From Metarhizium brunneum (lineage: Eukaryota; Ascomycota; Sordariomycetes; Hypocreales; Clavicipitaceae), in NCBI RefSeq assembly GCF_013426205.1, contig NC_089422.1, positions 4,092,001-4,156,000 of the forward strand: DNA of 64,000 bases, given 5' to 3'. Both the position numbers and the translations under genes were made by a program. The notes under the pieces are model-generated. The model ran no database searches. It saw only the letters and a program-made list of their open reading frames with translations, and was not told where the DNA came from. Position 1 is the first letter of the stretch. Every line of letters begins with the position of its first letter. Shown here one piece after another: positions 22,891-34,274 of the stretch.

Positions 22891-25021
22891 TGTGCAGTCT
22901 TATTGTATATGGATGGAGAGTAAAAACGATAGGCCAGTGTGAGATCGAAAGGACAGCACAAATGCCTTGGTATGGAATTTATGTATATAAAGTGGACAGA
23001 GCTTCCAAACCAGCTGCAAGCAGAGCCCAGATAAAGAACGAGAAGCAATCACGAGTGATAAAGGGTTGAAAAGGACGGAGAGACCAGCTAACGGGGAACA
23101 GAAGAGGGCCAGCGGCATGGTGCCGGTGAGGGAGCACATCGCTTTTGAGAGCGGCGGCTAGAGGCCCAGAGTACAACCTGGTCCATTCAACAATAGTCCG
23201 TTCCATGTGCCACAGATGCCGGTCAAGTACGACGGGTGGAGACAAGGAACAAGTGAGGTGTGAATCAGACTATCATGCATGAAAGTTGGCGGATAGAGAA
23301 TACGGGATGTGATAGGCAGACGCATTGGTCGGACTAGGTAGATGGCTTGATTTGATAGACGCCGATACCTGACCAAACGGAAGTGGCGTCAAACAGTGTC
23401 GTAGTTGCTTTCTTCTTGGGCAGTAGTTGGCGCATCTTAGACTTTCGATGGTGCTGATGGAGAAGAGAATCGACATGTGCGGAGATGAGACAACAAGAGA
23501 GACACGACTTACACTATAGAACTTTGCAGAACTAGCGACAGAAGCCAGCTGTGATGACAGGCAAATTGAAGATTTCTAGTGAAGAAAGAACAGAAACAAA
23601 ACAAACTCGTGTATGCTGATGGCGAGAGGGGGCCAAGTTCTCATTTGTAAGTCGTCTGAAATAACATGGTGTTTGTGTTCCCGCATTGGTCTGGAGTCTG
23701 GATACGGAGCATCCAAGGAGGGGGCCAGCGGGACGGCATGCAAATCCATCACCAACTAGTACTGCATCGAGTGGCAGGAGACAAAGTGCTCACATTCCAC
23801 CTTGGCAGGATGGACAAGCTTTGACCAGCATGCTGCATGGGACATCCGGCTCGCGGTGTTGAAGTGGTGGGATGTGAAGACGGTCGACATGGCGGACGAC
23901 GACGTGGTTGGTCCAACCTCGGACCTGCGACATGGTTGCTGGCGGCTAGGTTATTTGCAGGGCATCTGGCGGCTGTCCGAGGACCATTGAGCCCTCGACG
24001 CTGGAGCTCTTGACGAGGCTGGCCTCCGATCCGACATGGTTGCATCAATCGATGGTGCTGCTCTGGGGATGAAAACATCAATGCAACTTCTAGCAAGAGC
24101 CAAGACGTTGCGGTTGGCCATGTCGGTGCATCGACGCCATGATTGGCTGTCTCCCGCTCTGGACTAGGTCGTGGAAAGCGGCCGCTTTGTGGACCACAGG
24201 GGAGCTTTGTGCATCTTCACCTCCGTTCAGCCAACCAGATGGCTGTCTGGCGTGACAAGCTGGCTTGATGCCGCCCACCGTGCTCAAGCTTGCAGGACCT
24301 GGGCGGCAATGCGCGCGTCAGGATTCGCTGCAAATGGACCTGATCCCACACGAGGTCGTCAACCTGTCGCTTCCGACATGGACCTTGCATGGATGGCATG
24401 GCCAACCATGGCCACCAGTTCTTCGTCGCACTCGCTCTATTTTTCAATCCATCTGCCTGCTGGTGCTTCTTGTTCGACAGTGCGAGGCCAGAAAGTATTT
24501 GTCTCGACGACCAAGGTACCAGTTGACCCTTGCAGGCGCCCGTTGTACGGGGTACTACAGGATACTAAAATATGTTTACAGAGTAGCTCAAGGATGCAAT
24601 GGCATACTGGACTATGGAGTATTGTACATGAGCCAATATATTCCGACCAAGTTGGCTGAGACGCTGCCGAGCGCCGAGTACAGACCACGGATGGCCAAGG
24701 AACAGTCTCACAGACCCATTCCGTCAACATCATCGACTTTTGGCCCCCATGCATGTTGTTGCAAGATGTTCATCCGCTGCATGTCTGATCCTCCCGTCGC
24801 AAAACCGCCGAAAGAACCAGACCAGCCTCACATATCCTCACTAACATTTACCACTTTGCCCACCGACTTGGATCTTGCCGCCCGGGCCTCAGTCAGATGC
24901 AGCACCAGCGTTCGCAGTGATGCTTCTTGATTTGGCATGTCATCTCTGTATCATTGGTCAACGGAACGTCGGCTTCAACGTGCCAACCTGTCGTTGTTTC
25001 TCAAAACTGATGGCGTGGCTC

Positions 25022-25029
25022 TCACGTGA
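25022..25029. promoter_or_regulatory. TCACGTGA palindrome (E-box/Cbf1-like site)
   Basis: Perfect 8-bp palindrome of the bHLH-binding type, found here in a gene-poor region and again at 39555-39562 and 52449-52456. Function is inferred from motif identity only. Confidence 0.3.
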
Positions 25030-26252
25030 ATGGAACTGATGTAGTTCTGCCAGGTACCATATTCTGTCTGCATGCTGTGCATCCTTACGCGGAGAGCTCC
25101 GGATCTGATATGGTTTGTTATTCATGCATCAGTGGAGTCGACATCATATTTGTCATCCCATTGTGTGACAATGAGTCTTACTTTTTGCCATGGTTGTGGC
25201 TCGCATATCCAGAACAAGTCCGACGTCTGCAATGATTAGCAACAACATGTACTATGTTGCCAAAAGGTTTCCTACAAAAAGTTACTCTTCCCTCGCTTCT
25301 CAGACTCCTCTGTCTATCTGGCTTAGTTGTGGTTTCCAAATGAAACAAGACCCCCATCTGCCAAAGGGCTATTCCGCCGTTCCGAGTAGCATGGCTACCA
25401 CGTTGTAAAAAATGCCTTATATTAGGGCCCCAATTTCACCAAGTATTCAGAAAATTTGATTCTCGTGTCCGAATAACAGCCCGAGGCTCTAGCATGAATA
25501 CTGACTTTAATAATTTTCTGATCTCTGTCTACTGTTGATTGTTGACCTAGAGCCCGAGGGTCTCAGAATCCCGCGCCGTGCCATTCTCCCACCGCATAAC
25601 AGCAGGCTTAATTATAACATCATGTTGAAAAACTGGCAAACTATTTGGAAAGTCAACATGGTGCCGGTCCGCAAGCTAAACTGGATTACTTTCCCACCTC
25701 GAAGTTGCAAGTTGCGACTCTCATTTACATCCTCTCGCCACCCCCTCCAGTTCTAAAACTTGGGCCAGTCCGTTGACAGAAGATTTTTCGGTCATGATAT
25801 TCTGCTTAAAAAAAATTCACACTGAGATAATGTGAGTATGACCACTTCAAAATACACCGTCACAAACTGGGGTAAGAGGTGTCCGATGGTAACTGGTCAA
25901 CGTAGGCAAGATCTGAACTTTACGATGTACAATGGAGGACAAGATTTAGCATTTGTAGCATCACTTGCATCTCAAGGGACAGAACTTTAGGACTTGGTGG
26001 GTTTGAAGTACCTTTTTAGGGGTTCCGTGAATTATGATGCTGCTTAGAAAGGTTGGGAGTGAAACTGGGGTGGTTACTCGGAGTTGTAAAAAACCTGGAC
26101 AGACTCTATACCACTGGAGGTATACTGGCAATGATAACGCTCCCCCCCCCGTAGGAATTAAATCAACACAGCTGATGCCATTAATGACGAGCAACAAAGA
26201 TAAGTCTTTGACAGCCCGACCCACCGGCCGAGCTACTCTATCAAGCACTCTA

Positions 26253-26276
26253 TACACGGATGAATACACGGATGAA
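26253..26276. repeat. 12-bp direct tandem duplication
   Basis: TACACGGATGAA occurs twice in immediate tandem. Non-coding. Confidence 0.85.
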
Positions 26277-26769
26277 TAATGCGGAAGGCAGTACCTCCGT
26301 GGTCCAAAGCCTCCAGCAACCAGGATCAGGCACAGTTTTGCCTCGTCTTTCCCGCGATAGCAGCATGGTTGTGACAACATTAAGACTTACTCGTGAAAAC
26401 CGCTCGCGTCCGAGGTCAGAGGGGCAAGCAACCGACTTTCAACCGGGGAGGGGCATTGGGTCGTTATCAGCATATCAGGCCCTAAAGGGACTAGCGTAGA
26501 GTCATCTCTCTCGCAATGACTGCACACGAGGAATTTTGACTGCTTCAAGGCTAAAACCCCAAGATTTTGTGAGCTTCGCGCAGCAACGAAAAGCGGCGAT
26601 TTTTCTGCGTGAAACTTGTCGAGGCATTCAGTGAAGCCCCATTTTTCTGAATCCAGCGACTCTATATCCACCAACACTCCTGCACCGTGTGGCCGAGACC
26701 GAATTCCAAACCGCAAGGAAACCTGCAAAAGCGACGATTTATTTCTGCCCCGCCAAAACCCTGCCCGCC

Positions 26770-28472
26770 ATGTCGAACGGGGACCCCAAGTACGACGACA
26801 TTGACTCCGAGTCTGACTCTGGCGACTCCATCGACCAGCACAACGAGGTTGGCGATGGCTTGGATGAGAAGCCTCGCAAGTCTGCACTCAAGAAGTCCGC
26901 CGTCGCCCTCGCTCCTGAGCCTGTTGTACAGAGACCCCCGCTGCCGCCGCAAACCGATCCCAAAGATCTTGATGTATCCAGCCTCACGCCTCTGACTCCC
27001 GAAATTATTGCACGCCAAGCTACCATCAACATCGGTACCATCGGTCACGTCGCCCACGGAAAGTCTACCGTGGTCAAGGCCATCTCTGGCGTCCAGACTG
27101 TCCGCTTCAAGAACGAACTGATCAGAAATATTACCATCAAGCTGGGCTACGCCAACGCCAAGATTTACAAGTGTGACAACTCCGAGTGCCCTCGGCCAGG
27201 ATGCTATCGAAGCTACAAGAGCGAGAAGGAGGTCGATCCTCCTTGCGAACGCGACGGATGTGGTGGTACCTACAGATTATTGAGACACGTCTCGTATGTG
27301 CTTCCCCCCTTTTGTAGCCCTCATCTCAGCGACCCGAAGATTATAGTGAGGCTAATTAAGCATTTTCTCATCAACCAGATTCGTTGACTGCCCTGGCCAC
27401 GATATTCTCATGAGCACAATGTTGTCAGGCGCTGCCGTCATGGACGCTGCCCTTCTTTTGATTGCTGGCAACGAATCTTGCCCTCAGCCACAAACCTCGG
27501 AGCATTTGGCGGCCATTGAGATTATGAAACTCGACAAAATCATTATCCTGCAAAACAAGGTCGATCTGATGAGAGAAGAAGCCGCCCAGCAGCAATATGA
27601 ATCTATCCTCAAATTTATCCGAGGAACCGTGGCTGGCAAGTCACCCGTCATCCCCATCTCTGCCCAGCTCAAGTTCAACATCGATGCTGTCAACGAGGCC
27701 ATCGTCAACACTATCCCCGTCCCTCCCAGAGACTTCACCATGGATCCCCACATGATTGTCATTCGATCATTTGATGTCAACAAGCCTGGTGCTGAGATTG
27801 ACGACCTCAAGGGTGGTGTCGCCGGTGGGTCCATCCTGCACGGCGTCGTCAAGCTGGGTGACGAGATTGAAATTCGACCGGGTATCGTCTCCCGTGACGA
27901 TGGTGGTGCCCTCAAGTGCACGCCCATCTTCTCTCGTGTCGTCTCGCTCAACTCCGAGGCCAACGACCTCAAGTACGCCGTTCCCGGCGGTCTTATTGGT
28001 GTCGGTACCCGCATCGACCCTACCCTCTGCCGAGCTGATCGTCTCGTCGGTTTCGTCCTCGGTCTCAAGGGCAGACTCCCCGAGATCTACAGTGAAATCG
28101 AGGTCAACTTCTACCTGCTCCGTCGTCTGCTCGGTGTTCGGACCGCCGACGGCAAGCAGGCCAAGGTCGCCAAACTCGCTCAAAACGAGTTCATCATGGT
28201 CAACATCGGCTCCACCTCCACCGGTGCCAAGGTCGCTGCCATCAAGAACGATGCTGCCAAGCTTGTCCTCGTAAGCCCTGCTTGCACCAACATTGGCGAA
28301 AAGGTGGCACTCAGTCGGCGTATTGAAAAGCACTGGCGTCTGATTGGATGGGCTACCATTACTGCGTAAGTCTTGCTTCATTCTCATATTGCTACCTTTG
28401 CTCTTTGAATACATGGAGAGAATCTAACACTCGGTCAATAGTGGTGTCACTCTGGAGCCTAGCACCTCCTAA
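26770..28472 (+). CDS. GCD11: Translation initiation factor eIF2 subunit gamma
   Basis: Predicted 513 residues from exons 26770-27293, 27379-28365 and 28442-28472. The GTPase motifs are GHVAHGKST (G1), DCPGHD (G3), NKVD (G4) and SAQ (G5). The fungal/eukaryotic zinc-knuckle insert with paired cysteines (CDNSEC, CERDGC) lies between G1 and G3. The acidic N-terminal ~60 residues are typical. It carries initiator Met-tRNA to the 40S subunit as part of eIF2. The last exon codes for only nine residues plus the split codon (GVTLEPSTS). The start ATG is preceded by CCGCC. Confidence 0.97.
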
Positions 28473-28899
28473 TTTACAGACGTACGATCATGACGGGATG
28501 AGGAGCGTATTATGCCACAGAAGTCGGTTGCTAAAAAAGTGTTTACGGTGACAAGCGCGTCGGACGCCTGTATCCCCGGGTTGTTGTTATACCAGAGATG
28601 GCTGGGCGCAAAATAGGGGCTGGGTATAAAATGGTTTGCTGGGAACTCAGAAGAGGATGATGGCGCAGATGAGTTAACAGTGGCAGCAGTAGCGCATGGC
28701 GTATTCCTGACGTCTGCTGGAGCAGTAGCCCCATGTTGCTCATAAACCAAATGTGGACTGTACGCTGTAGGGTGCATCATGGGATCCGAAATCCTTATGT
28801 GCAACATTCATATAAGACGAGGACGTTCACAAAACAGCTAGATCAAAATCGAACTTGAGAAAAAATTTGGACATGATTTTTTTGTCCTCTGTTGTATTA
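28473..28899. other. Convergent 3' intergenic region
   Basis: Spacer between the 3' ends of eIF2 gamma (+) and the aftiphilin-like gene (-). Nothing else seen. Confidence 0.6.
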
Positions 28900-30328
28900 T
28901 TATTTCCTCACTTTCCGTGCATGCTTGACCAAGTTTTCTATCACTCCTTCAAACGCTTCCCTATCGCCTATCTTCTCGTCTGTTCGTTTCTTCCAGTATT
29001 CCAGGATTTCGTTGGCTGTTCCCTCCATGGCTTCTAGTTTAGAAACATGGGCCTTCAATTCTTCATTCGTCATGCCATCCAGCGCCTCGTCCGTGGTCAT
29101 GCAGAGGTATCGGGCGGCAACCAAATCCAGCTCAGGCTGGGGAGGTGGTCCTTTCCTCTTTTTGGAGCCCCTGGGCTTGCCCTGCGTATCTACCGATGTT
29201 GACGAAGCATTTCCCTCGCTCTGTTGTAGCCTGGATGCGGACCTTGAATCGCTCGACCTCCTAGGTGACGAGGCCCGTATCTTGAGAGAAGGAAGAACCA
29301 GCTTCTTCTGCTTGGATGCTGGAAGAATTTCATCCAAGTCTACGGGCACACCTAGTGAGACAAGGAAGAGACGGCGGGTGCGAGACCGAATCCAGTCAGG
29401 TGGCGCAAGAGGGGGAGGAGCGACCAGCTGAGACCAGAGTGAGGCCGATCTTGGAGTGAGGAATATGGATGACTCTTGAGGGAGTGTCTGCGGAGGAGGG
29501 AAGACTAGCTCTTGGGGGGGAAACAGGCTGTCCAAGCATGGCTCGGCTGTCGACATTACTTCATCCGGCCCTAATCCGTCGAAATCGGGTATCGACTGCA
29601 TGATGATGTTGTTAGAAGGCGGTTGATCACAGGCGGAATGGTGTTATTCTTACAAATGGTAGTGTGGATGGCTGAACTGTGGGCGGAGCTTGTGTAGCCG
29701 CTGCTGTTGCTTGTGGTTGTTGAAAGCCGTCCTCGAAATCATCAAAATCATTATCTTGTCCTCCTTCTTCGAAGTCATCAAAATCATCCCCGAAGCCATC
29801 CCCCTCCTCTTCGTCCGCGTTCTCATCGCCTCCATGCTCAGCATGTTCATCATCCGCTGCTATCTCTAATACAACGTCTGGCTTGGCATCGGTACTTGAA
29901 AAGCGCTCCGGGGCATCAGCCGAGTCAACTGGCGCCAACACGGTAACAGGTACTTCCTGTTTAGATATCTCGGTCTGTATTTCGGTCTTAGGATCATCTT
30001 GCTGGGCAATTTCTTCTGATTGTGCATCGGCTTCCCCTTTCTCTTTTCTCTCTGCGGCTGGAATTTTGGCGGGAGAGCAGCTTGAATCGGCATTCTCAGC
30101 TCGTGGTTTCGGCATCGGAGAAGTTGCATGTGGTGTTGCGGTCCCAGACTGAGCATCTGTGAACTGATCGTCTGAATCTGAAGACTCTGGCTCAGCTGCA
30201 TGGCAGTTAGCATATATTACTGCATACGTTGGCAGTCATAGAGGTGCAGAATGCATACATAGTTGATGTGCCCCGGGGTCTGTCTTGCCCATCTCTGGAG
30301 GGGGCTCCAGGCCCTCGGATGTCGCCAT
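28900..30328 (-). CDS. Aftiphilin/Laa2-like clathrin adaptor accessory protein
   Basis: Predicted 435 residues from exons 30328-30259, 30195-29654 and 29595-28900. The N-terminal half is acidic and disordered. It ends in a cluster of acidic-phenylalanine motifs (FGDDFDDFEEG, DFDDFEDGF), the kind bound by the ear domains of AP-1 gamma-adaptin and GGA. A conserved segment (APPDWIRSRTRRLFLVSLGV) resembles the clathrin-binding box of aftiphilin, and the C-terminus is a short helical region. By analogy with aftiphilin and yeast Laa2 it should assist AP-1/clathrin traffic at the trans-Golgi and endosomes. Assignment rests on motifs, not overall alignment, so it is moderate. Confidence 0.65.
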
Positions 30329-31149
30329 AACTGTGGTATGAGGTATTCAACGACTTTCTGCTTGTAATCAATATCGAGAAGGCAATCTAGCGTACAATTG
30401 CTGTCGTGGTGGCCCCTGAAGAAAGTCCGACTAATAGTGGCATAAGTGGACAGGCCAGTACGGCCTCTTGGTCGTGACGCTCGGTATTTGCGAATTCCAG
30501 CCTCAGATCATGCTGTAAAGCGATCGGTGGTGAACTTAGGTCAGCGTCATCCGTCGTCTTTTCTCTCTCGGATCTGCTCGCGTTTGATACGAACATCGAC
30601 GAGTCGGTGGGATATGAATGGTTATTCTAGGTCTCGAGGTCGCTCTATCACGTGGGGCTCATCAATTAGGTCTGCATGGTTGCACAGCATCGTTCGAGCT
30701 CCTCGTCGGAGGGGTCAAAGGGGCGGTGCTCCAGTTGAATGTGTACATTAGGTAGGTATCTAAGTCTAAGTACTTTGGGCACAACATAGAGGCAGTGCAG
30801 GGCGGAGTACATGTACCTTTGAGGCTGCGCCCAAGCCTCTGGTTTTGGCGCGGCCAGTCCAACCCAGACAGCCCGGCGCGTGGAACTCGACATGGCCAAA
30901 AAAAAAAGCTGCCAAACCTCGAACTCTTCCGCGCAAGCTTTTGCTATCTTGACGATTGTATCCCAACCACATCGCGACGAGCGTTGGGAAGGCTGTATCG
31001 GCATTGAAATCAGCCAGCCTTCAGCATAGGACTTAGTGTGGTGGTATTTTGAGACTTTGGGGTTTCTTTGCCGTCGCCCACGCCGCCCTTTTTCGCAGGT
31101 CCGCCCGAACCCTAGGAAACGATCCGTCTTCCAGATAGCCAAAAACACC
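30329..31149. other. Divergent promoter region of aftiphilin-like and NSP1 genes
   Basis: Head-to-head spacer. It contains ATCACGTG near 30648 (half of the TCACGTGA type) and an A8 run near 30899. No independent gene supported. Confidence 0.55.
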
Positions 31150-33381
31150 ATGTCGTTCACCTTCGGAACTCAGGGCTCATCGAGCGCGCCATCCAATAAT
31201 GCGACAACTACCGCGCCGGCCTCTGGCGGCCTCTTTGGGGCTACTTCATCTGGAAACACTCCTTCCTTCTCGTTTGGCTCACTAGGTAGCACTACCGGCA
31301 ACAACTCAACTCCAACAAACAGTGGTGGATCTATATTCGGTCAGAAACCAGCCGGCGACGCGCAGAAGCCAGCAGGTGGTCTATTTGGGGGAGCATCTTC
31401 GTCTTCAAACACGGCATCAGCCCCATCTGGAGCTCTGTTTGGAGGAACTTCCACAACACCGGCGGCTGGCAGTCCCTTTGGCGGAACAAGTAATACTTCC
31501 TCTACGCCTACATCAGCAGCCCCTGCGTCCACTGGGATGTTTGGAGGAGGCAGTGGCGCTCTTGGAGGCTCCAACACTTCCTCTTCTAAGCCAGCTTCTG
31601 GTACCTTGTTTGGTGGCCTTGGTTCATCGGCTGGCGGTGGTCTCTTCGGCGCCCAGACCAGCAGTGGACAGTCTCAAAGTACGACTACGACAGCTGCAGC
31701 GCCCTCGTCTGGTTTGTTCGCGAGTTCCGGAACTTCCTTGTTCGGAAACAAAGCCAGCACGACTCCTAGTTCGAACACGCTGAGTACAACCCCAACCACT
31801 GCCACTGCGGCAACACCAGCCAAGCCTATGTTTTCCCTGCCATCGACTACTCCAGCGGGAGCTCCCCCGACTGATTCATCGAAGCCCGCATCTACAGCCG
31901 GGACGGCCGCCGGTGGACTCTTTGGCAGTGCTGCGCAGCCAACCACTTCGTCAGCTTCAACATCCGCCGTCCCAGCTGCCCCTGGACTTTTCGCGGGCGC
32001 ACAATCTGGAGGCGGATCTTCTGCAGGAAGTCTTTTTGGCAACAAACCGGCAGCTACCGCCGGAGCCCCTGCTGGTGGTTTGTTTGGCGCCCCGGCCAGT
32101 AGCACGCCATCAACTTCAGCAACATCCGGAGCAGCCACAGCTACCGCAGGGTCGGCAAGCTCATTATTCGGCGCGAAAGCTGCTGGTACCGTGGGTTCAA
32201 CCGCCCCAGCTTCAACAACTACCAGCAACAGTCTCTTTGGTGGTACTGCCGCCAGCTCTGCCACCACAACTTCGTCTGCGCCTGCAACCGCTGGTGGTAC
32301 TACGGGGGGGTTATTTGGAAACAAGCCGGCGACTACAATGACCTCTTCAGCAACCCCGGCTGTTACCTCAGCGGCAGGTGGTCTATTCGGGGGCGGCCAG
32401 GCTGGTTCTACTGCTGCAGCTAAACCTGCGTCTTCTCTATTCGGTGCGACTGCTGCCGCATCAGCGCCTGCCCAGCCCGCGGCCGCAGCCCCTGCATCGA
32501 CGGCGGCACCCACGGCAGCACCCACTTCAACTATGGGAGGTTTGTTTGGCTCCAAACCTGCAACAGACGCAACGAACAAGGACAATGCCAGCAAGGAGGA
32601 GCCTAAACCCACGACCCAGAATGGCACCAACAGCGCCCTCGGTGCTTCTACAACCGGCCCAACTTCGCAGATGGCTAGACTGAAGAACAAGACCATGGAG
32701 GATATTGTCACTCGATGGGCTTCAGATCTAACCAAGTATCAAAAGGAGTTCAAGGAACAAGCTACCACAGTGTCGACCTGGGATCGCAGCTTGGTTGAGA
32801 ACGGCGAAAAGATTCAGAAGCTTTACCTTGATACTTTCGAAGCTGAGCGGGCCAGCCATGAAATTGAACGTCAGTTGGCCGCTGTGGAAAGCCAGCAAGA
32901 GGAGCTAGAAGCATGGCTCAATCGCTACGAGTCAGAGGTGCAGGACATGTTTGCCAAACAAATTGGACCCGGCGAGCAGCTTGGTGGACCTGATCAGGAG
33001 CGTGAGCGCACATATAAGCTGGCTGAAAAGCTAACGCAACAGTTGGATGAGAAGTCTCGAGATCTCTCAAAGATGGTTAAGGAAATCAACGACATCTCTG
33101 GGACGTTGAGCAAGGGGACCAAGACCGAAGATCCTGTAAGTGACCATTCATTCCCAATATTCTGTTTCTCACTTCTAAGACAACTTTCACAGTTGAGCCA
33201 GATCGTGCGGGTTCTCAATGGCCATCTCACGCAGTTGCAATGGATTGATGCAAATGCATCGGCGTTGCAGGCCAAGGTTTCGGCTGCACAAAAGTCCAGC
33301 GGCTCCCTCAACAACCACTACACTGGACCAGAGAGCGATGCTGCCGAGGGTTTCTACCGCTCTTACTACGGACGCCGATAA
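31150..33381 (+). CDS. NSP1: Nucleoporin Nsp1 (NUP62 family), FG-repeat domain plus coiled coil
   Basis: Predicted 724 residues from exons 31150-33135 and 33193-33381. About 500 N-terminal residues form a Ser/Thr/Ala-rich FG domain with roughly twenty FG units, mostly GGLFG, SLFG or similar. The Nsp1 C-terminal coiled coil follows (from ARLKNKTMEDIVTRWASDL to the end), which assembles with Nup57/Nup49 in the central channel of the nuclear pore. The last exon restores the coiled coil (LSQIVRVLNGHLTQLQWID). The 57-nt intron is a multiple of three without an in-frame stop. The frame is open upstream of the ATG, but ACCATGTCGTTC gives a good start. Confidence 0.95.
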   Translation: MSFTFGTQGSSSAPSNNATTTAPASGGLFGATSSGNTPSFSFGSLGSTTGNNSTPTNSGGSIFGQKPAGDAQKPAGGLFGGASSSSNTASAPSGALFGGTSTTPAAGSPFGGTSNTSSTPTSAAPASTGMFGGGSGALGGSNTSSSKPASGTLFGGLGSSAGGGLFGAQTSSGQSQSTTTTAAAPSSGLFASSGTSLFGNKASTTPSSNTLSTTPTTATAATPAKPMFSLPSTTPAGAPPTDSSKPASTAGTAAGGLFGSAAQPTTSSASTSAVPAAPGLFAGAQSGGGSSAGSLFGNKPAATAGAPAGGLFGAPASSTPSTSATSGAATATAGSASSLFGAKAAGTVGSTAPASTTTSNSLFGGTAASSATTTSSAPATAGGTTGGLFGNKPATTMTSSATPAVTSAAGGLFGGGQAGSTAAAKPASSLFGATAAASAPAQPAAAAPASTAAPTAAPTSTMGGLFGSKPATDATNKDNASKEEPKPTTQNGTNSALGASTTGPTSQMARLKNKTMEDIVTRWASDLTKYQKEFKEQATTVSTWDRSLVENGEKIQKLYLDTFEAERASHEIERQLAAVESQQEELEAWLNRYESEVQDMFAKQIGPGEQLGGPDQERERTYKLAEKLTQQLDEKSRDLSKMVKEINDISGTLSKGTKTEDPVSDHSFPIFCFSLLRQLSQLSQIVRVLNGHLTQLQWIDANASALQAKVSAAQKSSGSLNNHYTGPESDAAEGFYRSYYGRR

Positions 33382-33755
33382 AAAGGCAGGCAAATAGTTG
33401 ACATGGCCTTTTGGAATATATGGAACGGAGTACTGGAGGACAATCGGGCCGATGACATTTTCTGGCAATCACATGTTTTTGAGGGGAAGTTTAATGGAGA
33501 CACAGAGCTGAAATATTGTCCCGATACTCGAAAATTACAACGAGTAGCAGGTATTTGTACACTAGCCTAGACTGTGGCATAATCACACAAGTCTTTGATG
33601 ATGAAAAAAAGATTGTTGCCACATTGTTTTCCAGTTCTTCCTTTCCTTGGGGTGTAGTAGATAGATGCAACCTTTCGGCAAGAAATCGTAACCTTGGTGT
33701 CTGAAGCTTCTACAGTCGCGTCGGAGGCGTAACCAGCGGGCGTCCGGGACGATAT
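33382..33755. other. Convergent 3' intergenic region
   Basis: Between the NSP1 stop and the IF1 stop. AT-rich 3' UTR-like sequence, nothing else seen. Confidence 0.6.
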
Positions 33756-34274
33756 CTAGTTCTTCTCGCCACCCTGATCGCGGGTGATCTCCTCACTACG
33801 CAGGTGTTCTGTTAGTATCAACCCATATCATTTCCGAGTCGCATCACGCATTTCGGGGACAAATCAAGACAGGGACTTCAGACTAACATGTGGTCAGAGA
33901 GGCGCTGAAGGTGCTGCTGCTGTTCAGCGAGCTTCTTCTTGAGCTCGAGGAGACGCTCCTTCTCACGCTGGCGGATAGCCCAGTCCTCGCTGGCGCGCTC
34001 ACGGCGCTGGAAGGCGTCACTGTAGAGAAACCAATCCCCCCAGTCAGTCAATGGACTAGAAACTTCAGTTTGCATAGAGGAAATCTGCTGTCTTTCCCAG
34101 CGGTCTTCGGCGAGGGGCAAAAGCTGGGTTGCAGAGGAAGAAAGTAACTCACCCAGGGCCGCCGGTCTTGGGAGGCGCGCCGGTATCACCCTCGCTCATG
34201 GCTCGAGCAGTAGTGGTGAAGGTAGCTCGGAGGGGACGGAATGCGGCCGTCTTGGAAAAGGTTGTGCGGAGCAT
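33756..34274 (-). CDS. INH1: Mitochondrial F1F0-ATPase inhibitor (IF1 family)
   Basis: Predicted 97 residues from exons 34274-34153, 34019-33888 and 33795-33756. The N-terminal ~26 residues are a mitochondrial presequence rich in Arg, Ser and Thr (MLRTTFSKTAAFRPLRATFTT). The inhibitory segment GDAFQRRERASEDWAIRQ and the coiled coil KERLLELKKKLAEQQQHLQ match the IATP family, and the C-terminus IEEITRDQGGEKN is characteristic. It binds the F1 sector at low matrix pH and blocks ATP hydrolysis. The gene is too fragmented to appear as one open frame. The partner subunit ATP synthase gamma is encoded 17 kb away. Confidence 0.93.

Larger units (their letters stand above)
22891..26769. other. 3.9-kb region without a recognisable gene
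   Basis: The first ~700 nt are probably the leader and promoter of the membrane-protein gene; a pyrimidine-rich stretch on the minus strand suits a transcript start. From about 23.7 to 26.5 kb both strands carry only short frames with random-looking composition. The longest (24265-24930, +) has no domain, no credible start context and shadow frames opposite. A TCACGTGA box lies at 25022-25029 and a 12-bp tandem repeat at 26253-26276. No transposase, reverse transcriptase, terminal repeat or tRNA was recognised. Confidence 0.6.

Noticed and set aside
24265..24930. 221-codon frame in the gene-poor block
   Set aside because: No family motif, no codon bias, several overlapping frames on both strands, implausible composition.
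31674..32735. 353-codon Ala/Val/Pro-rich frame on the minus strand
   Set aside because: Antisense of the NSP1 FG-repeat domain; composition reflects the repeat, not a protein.
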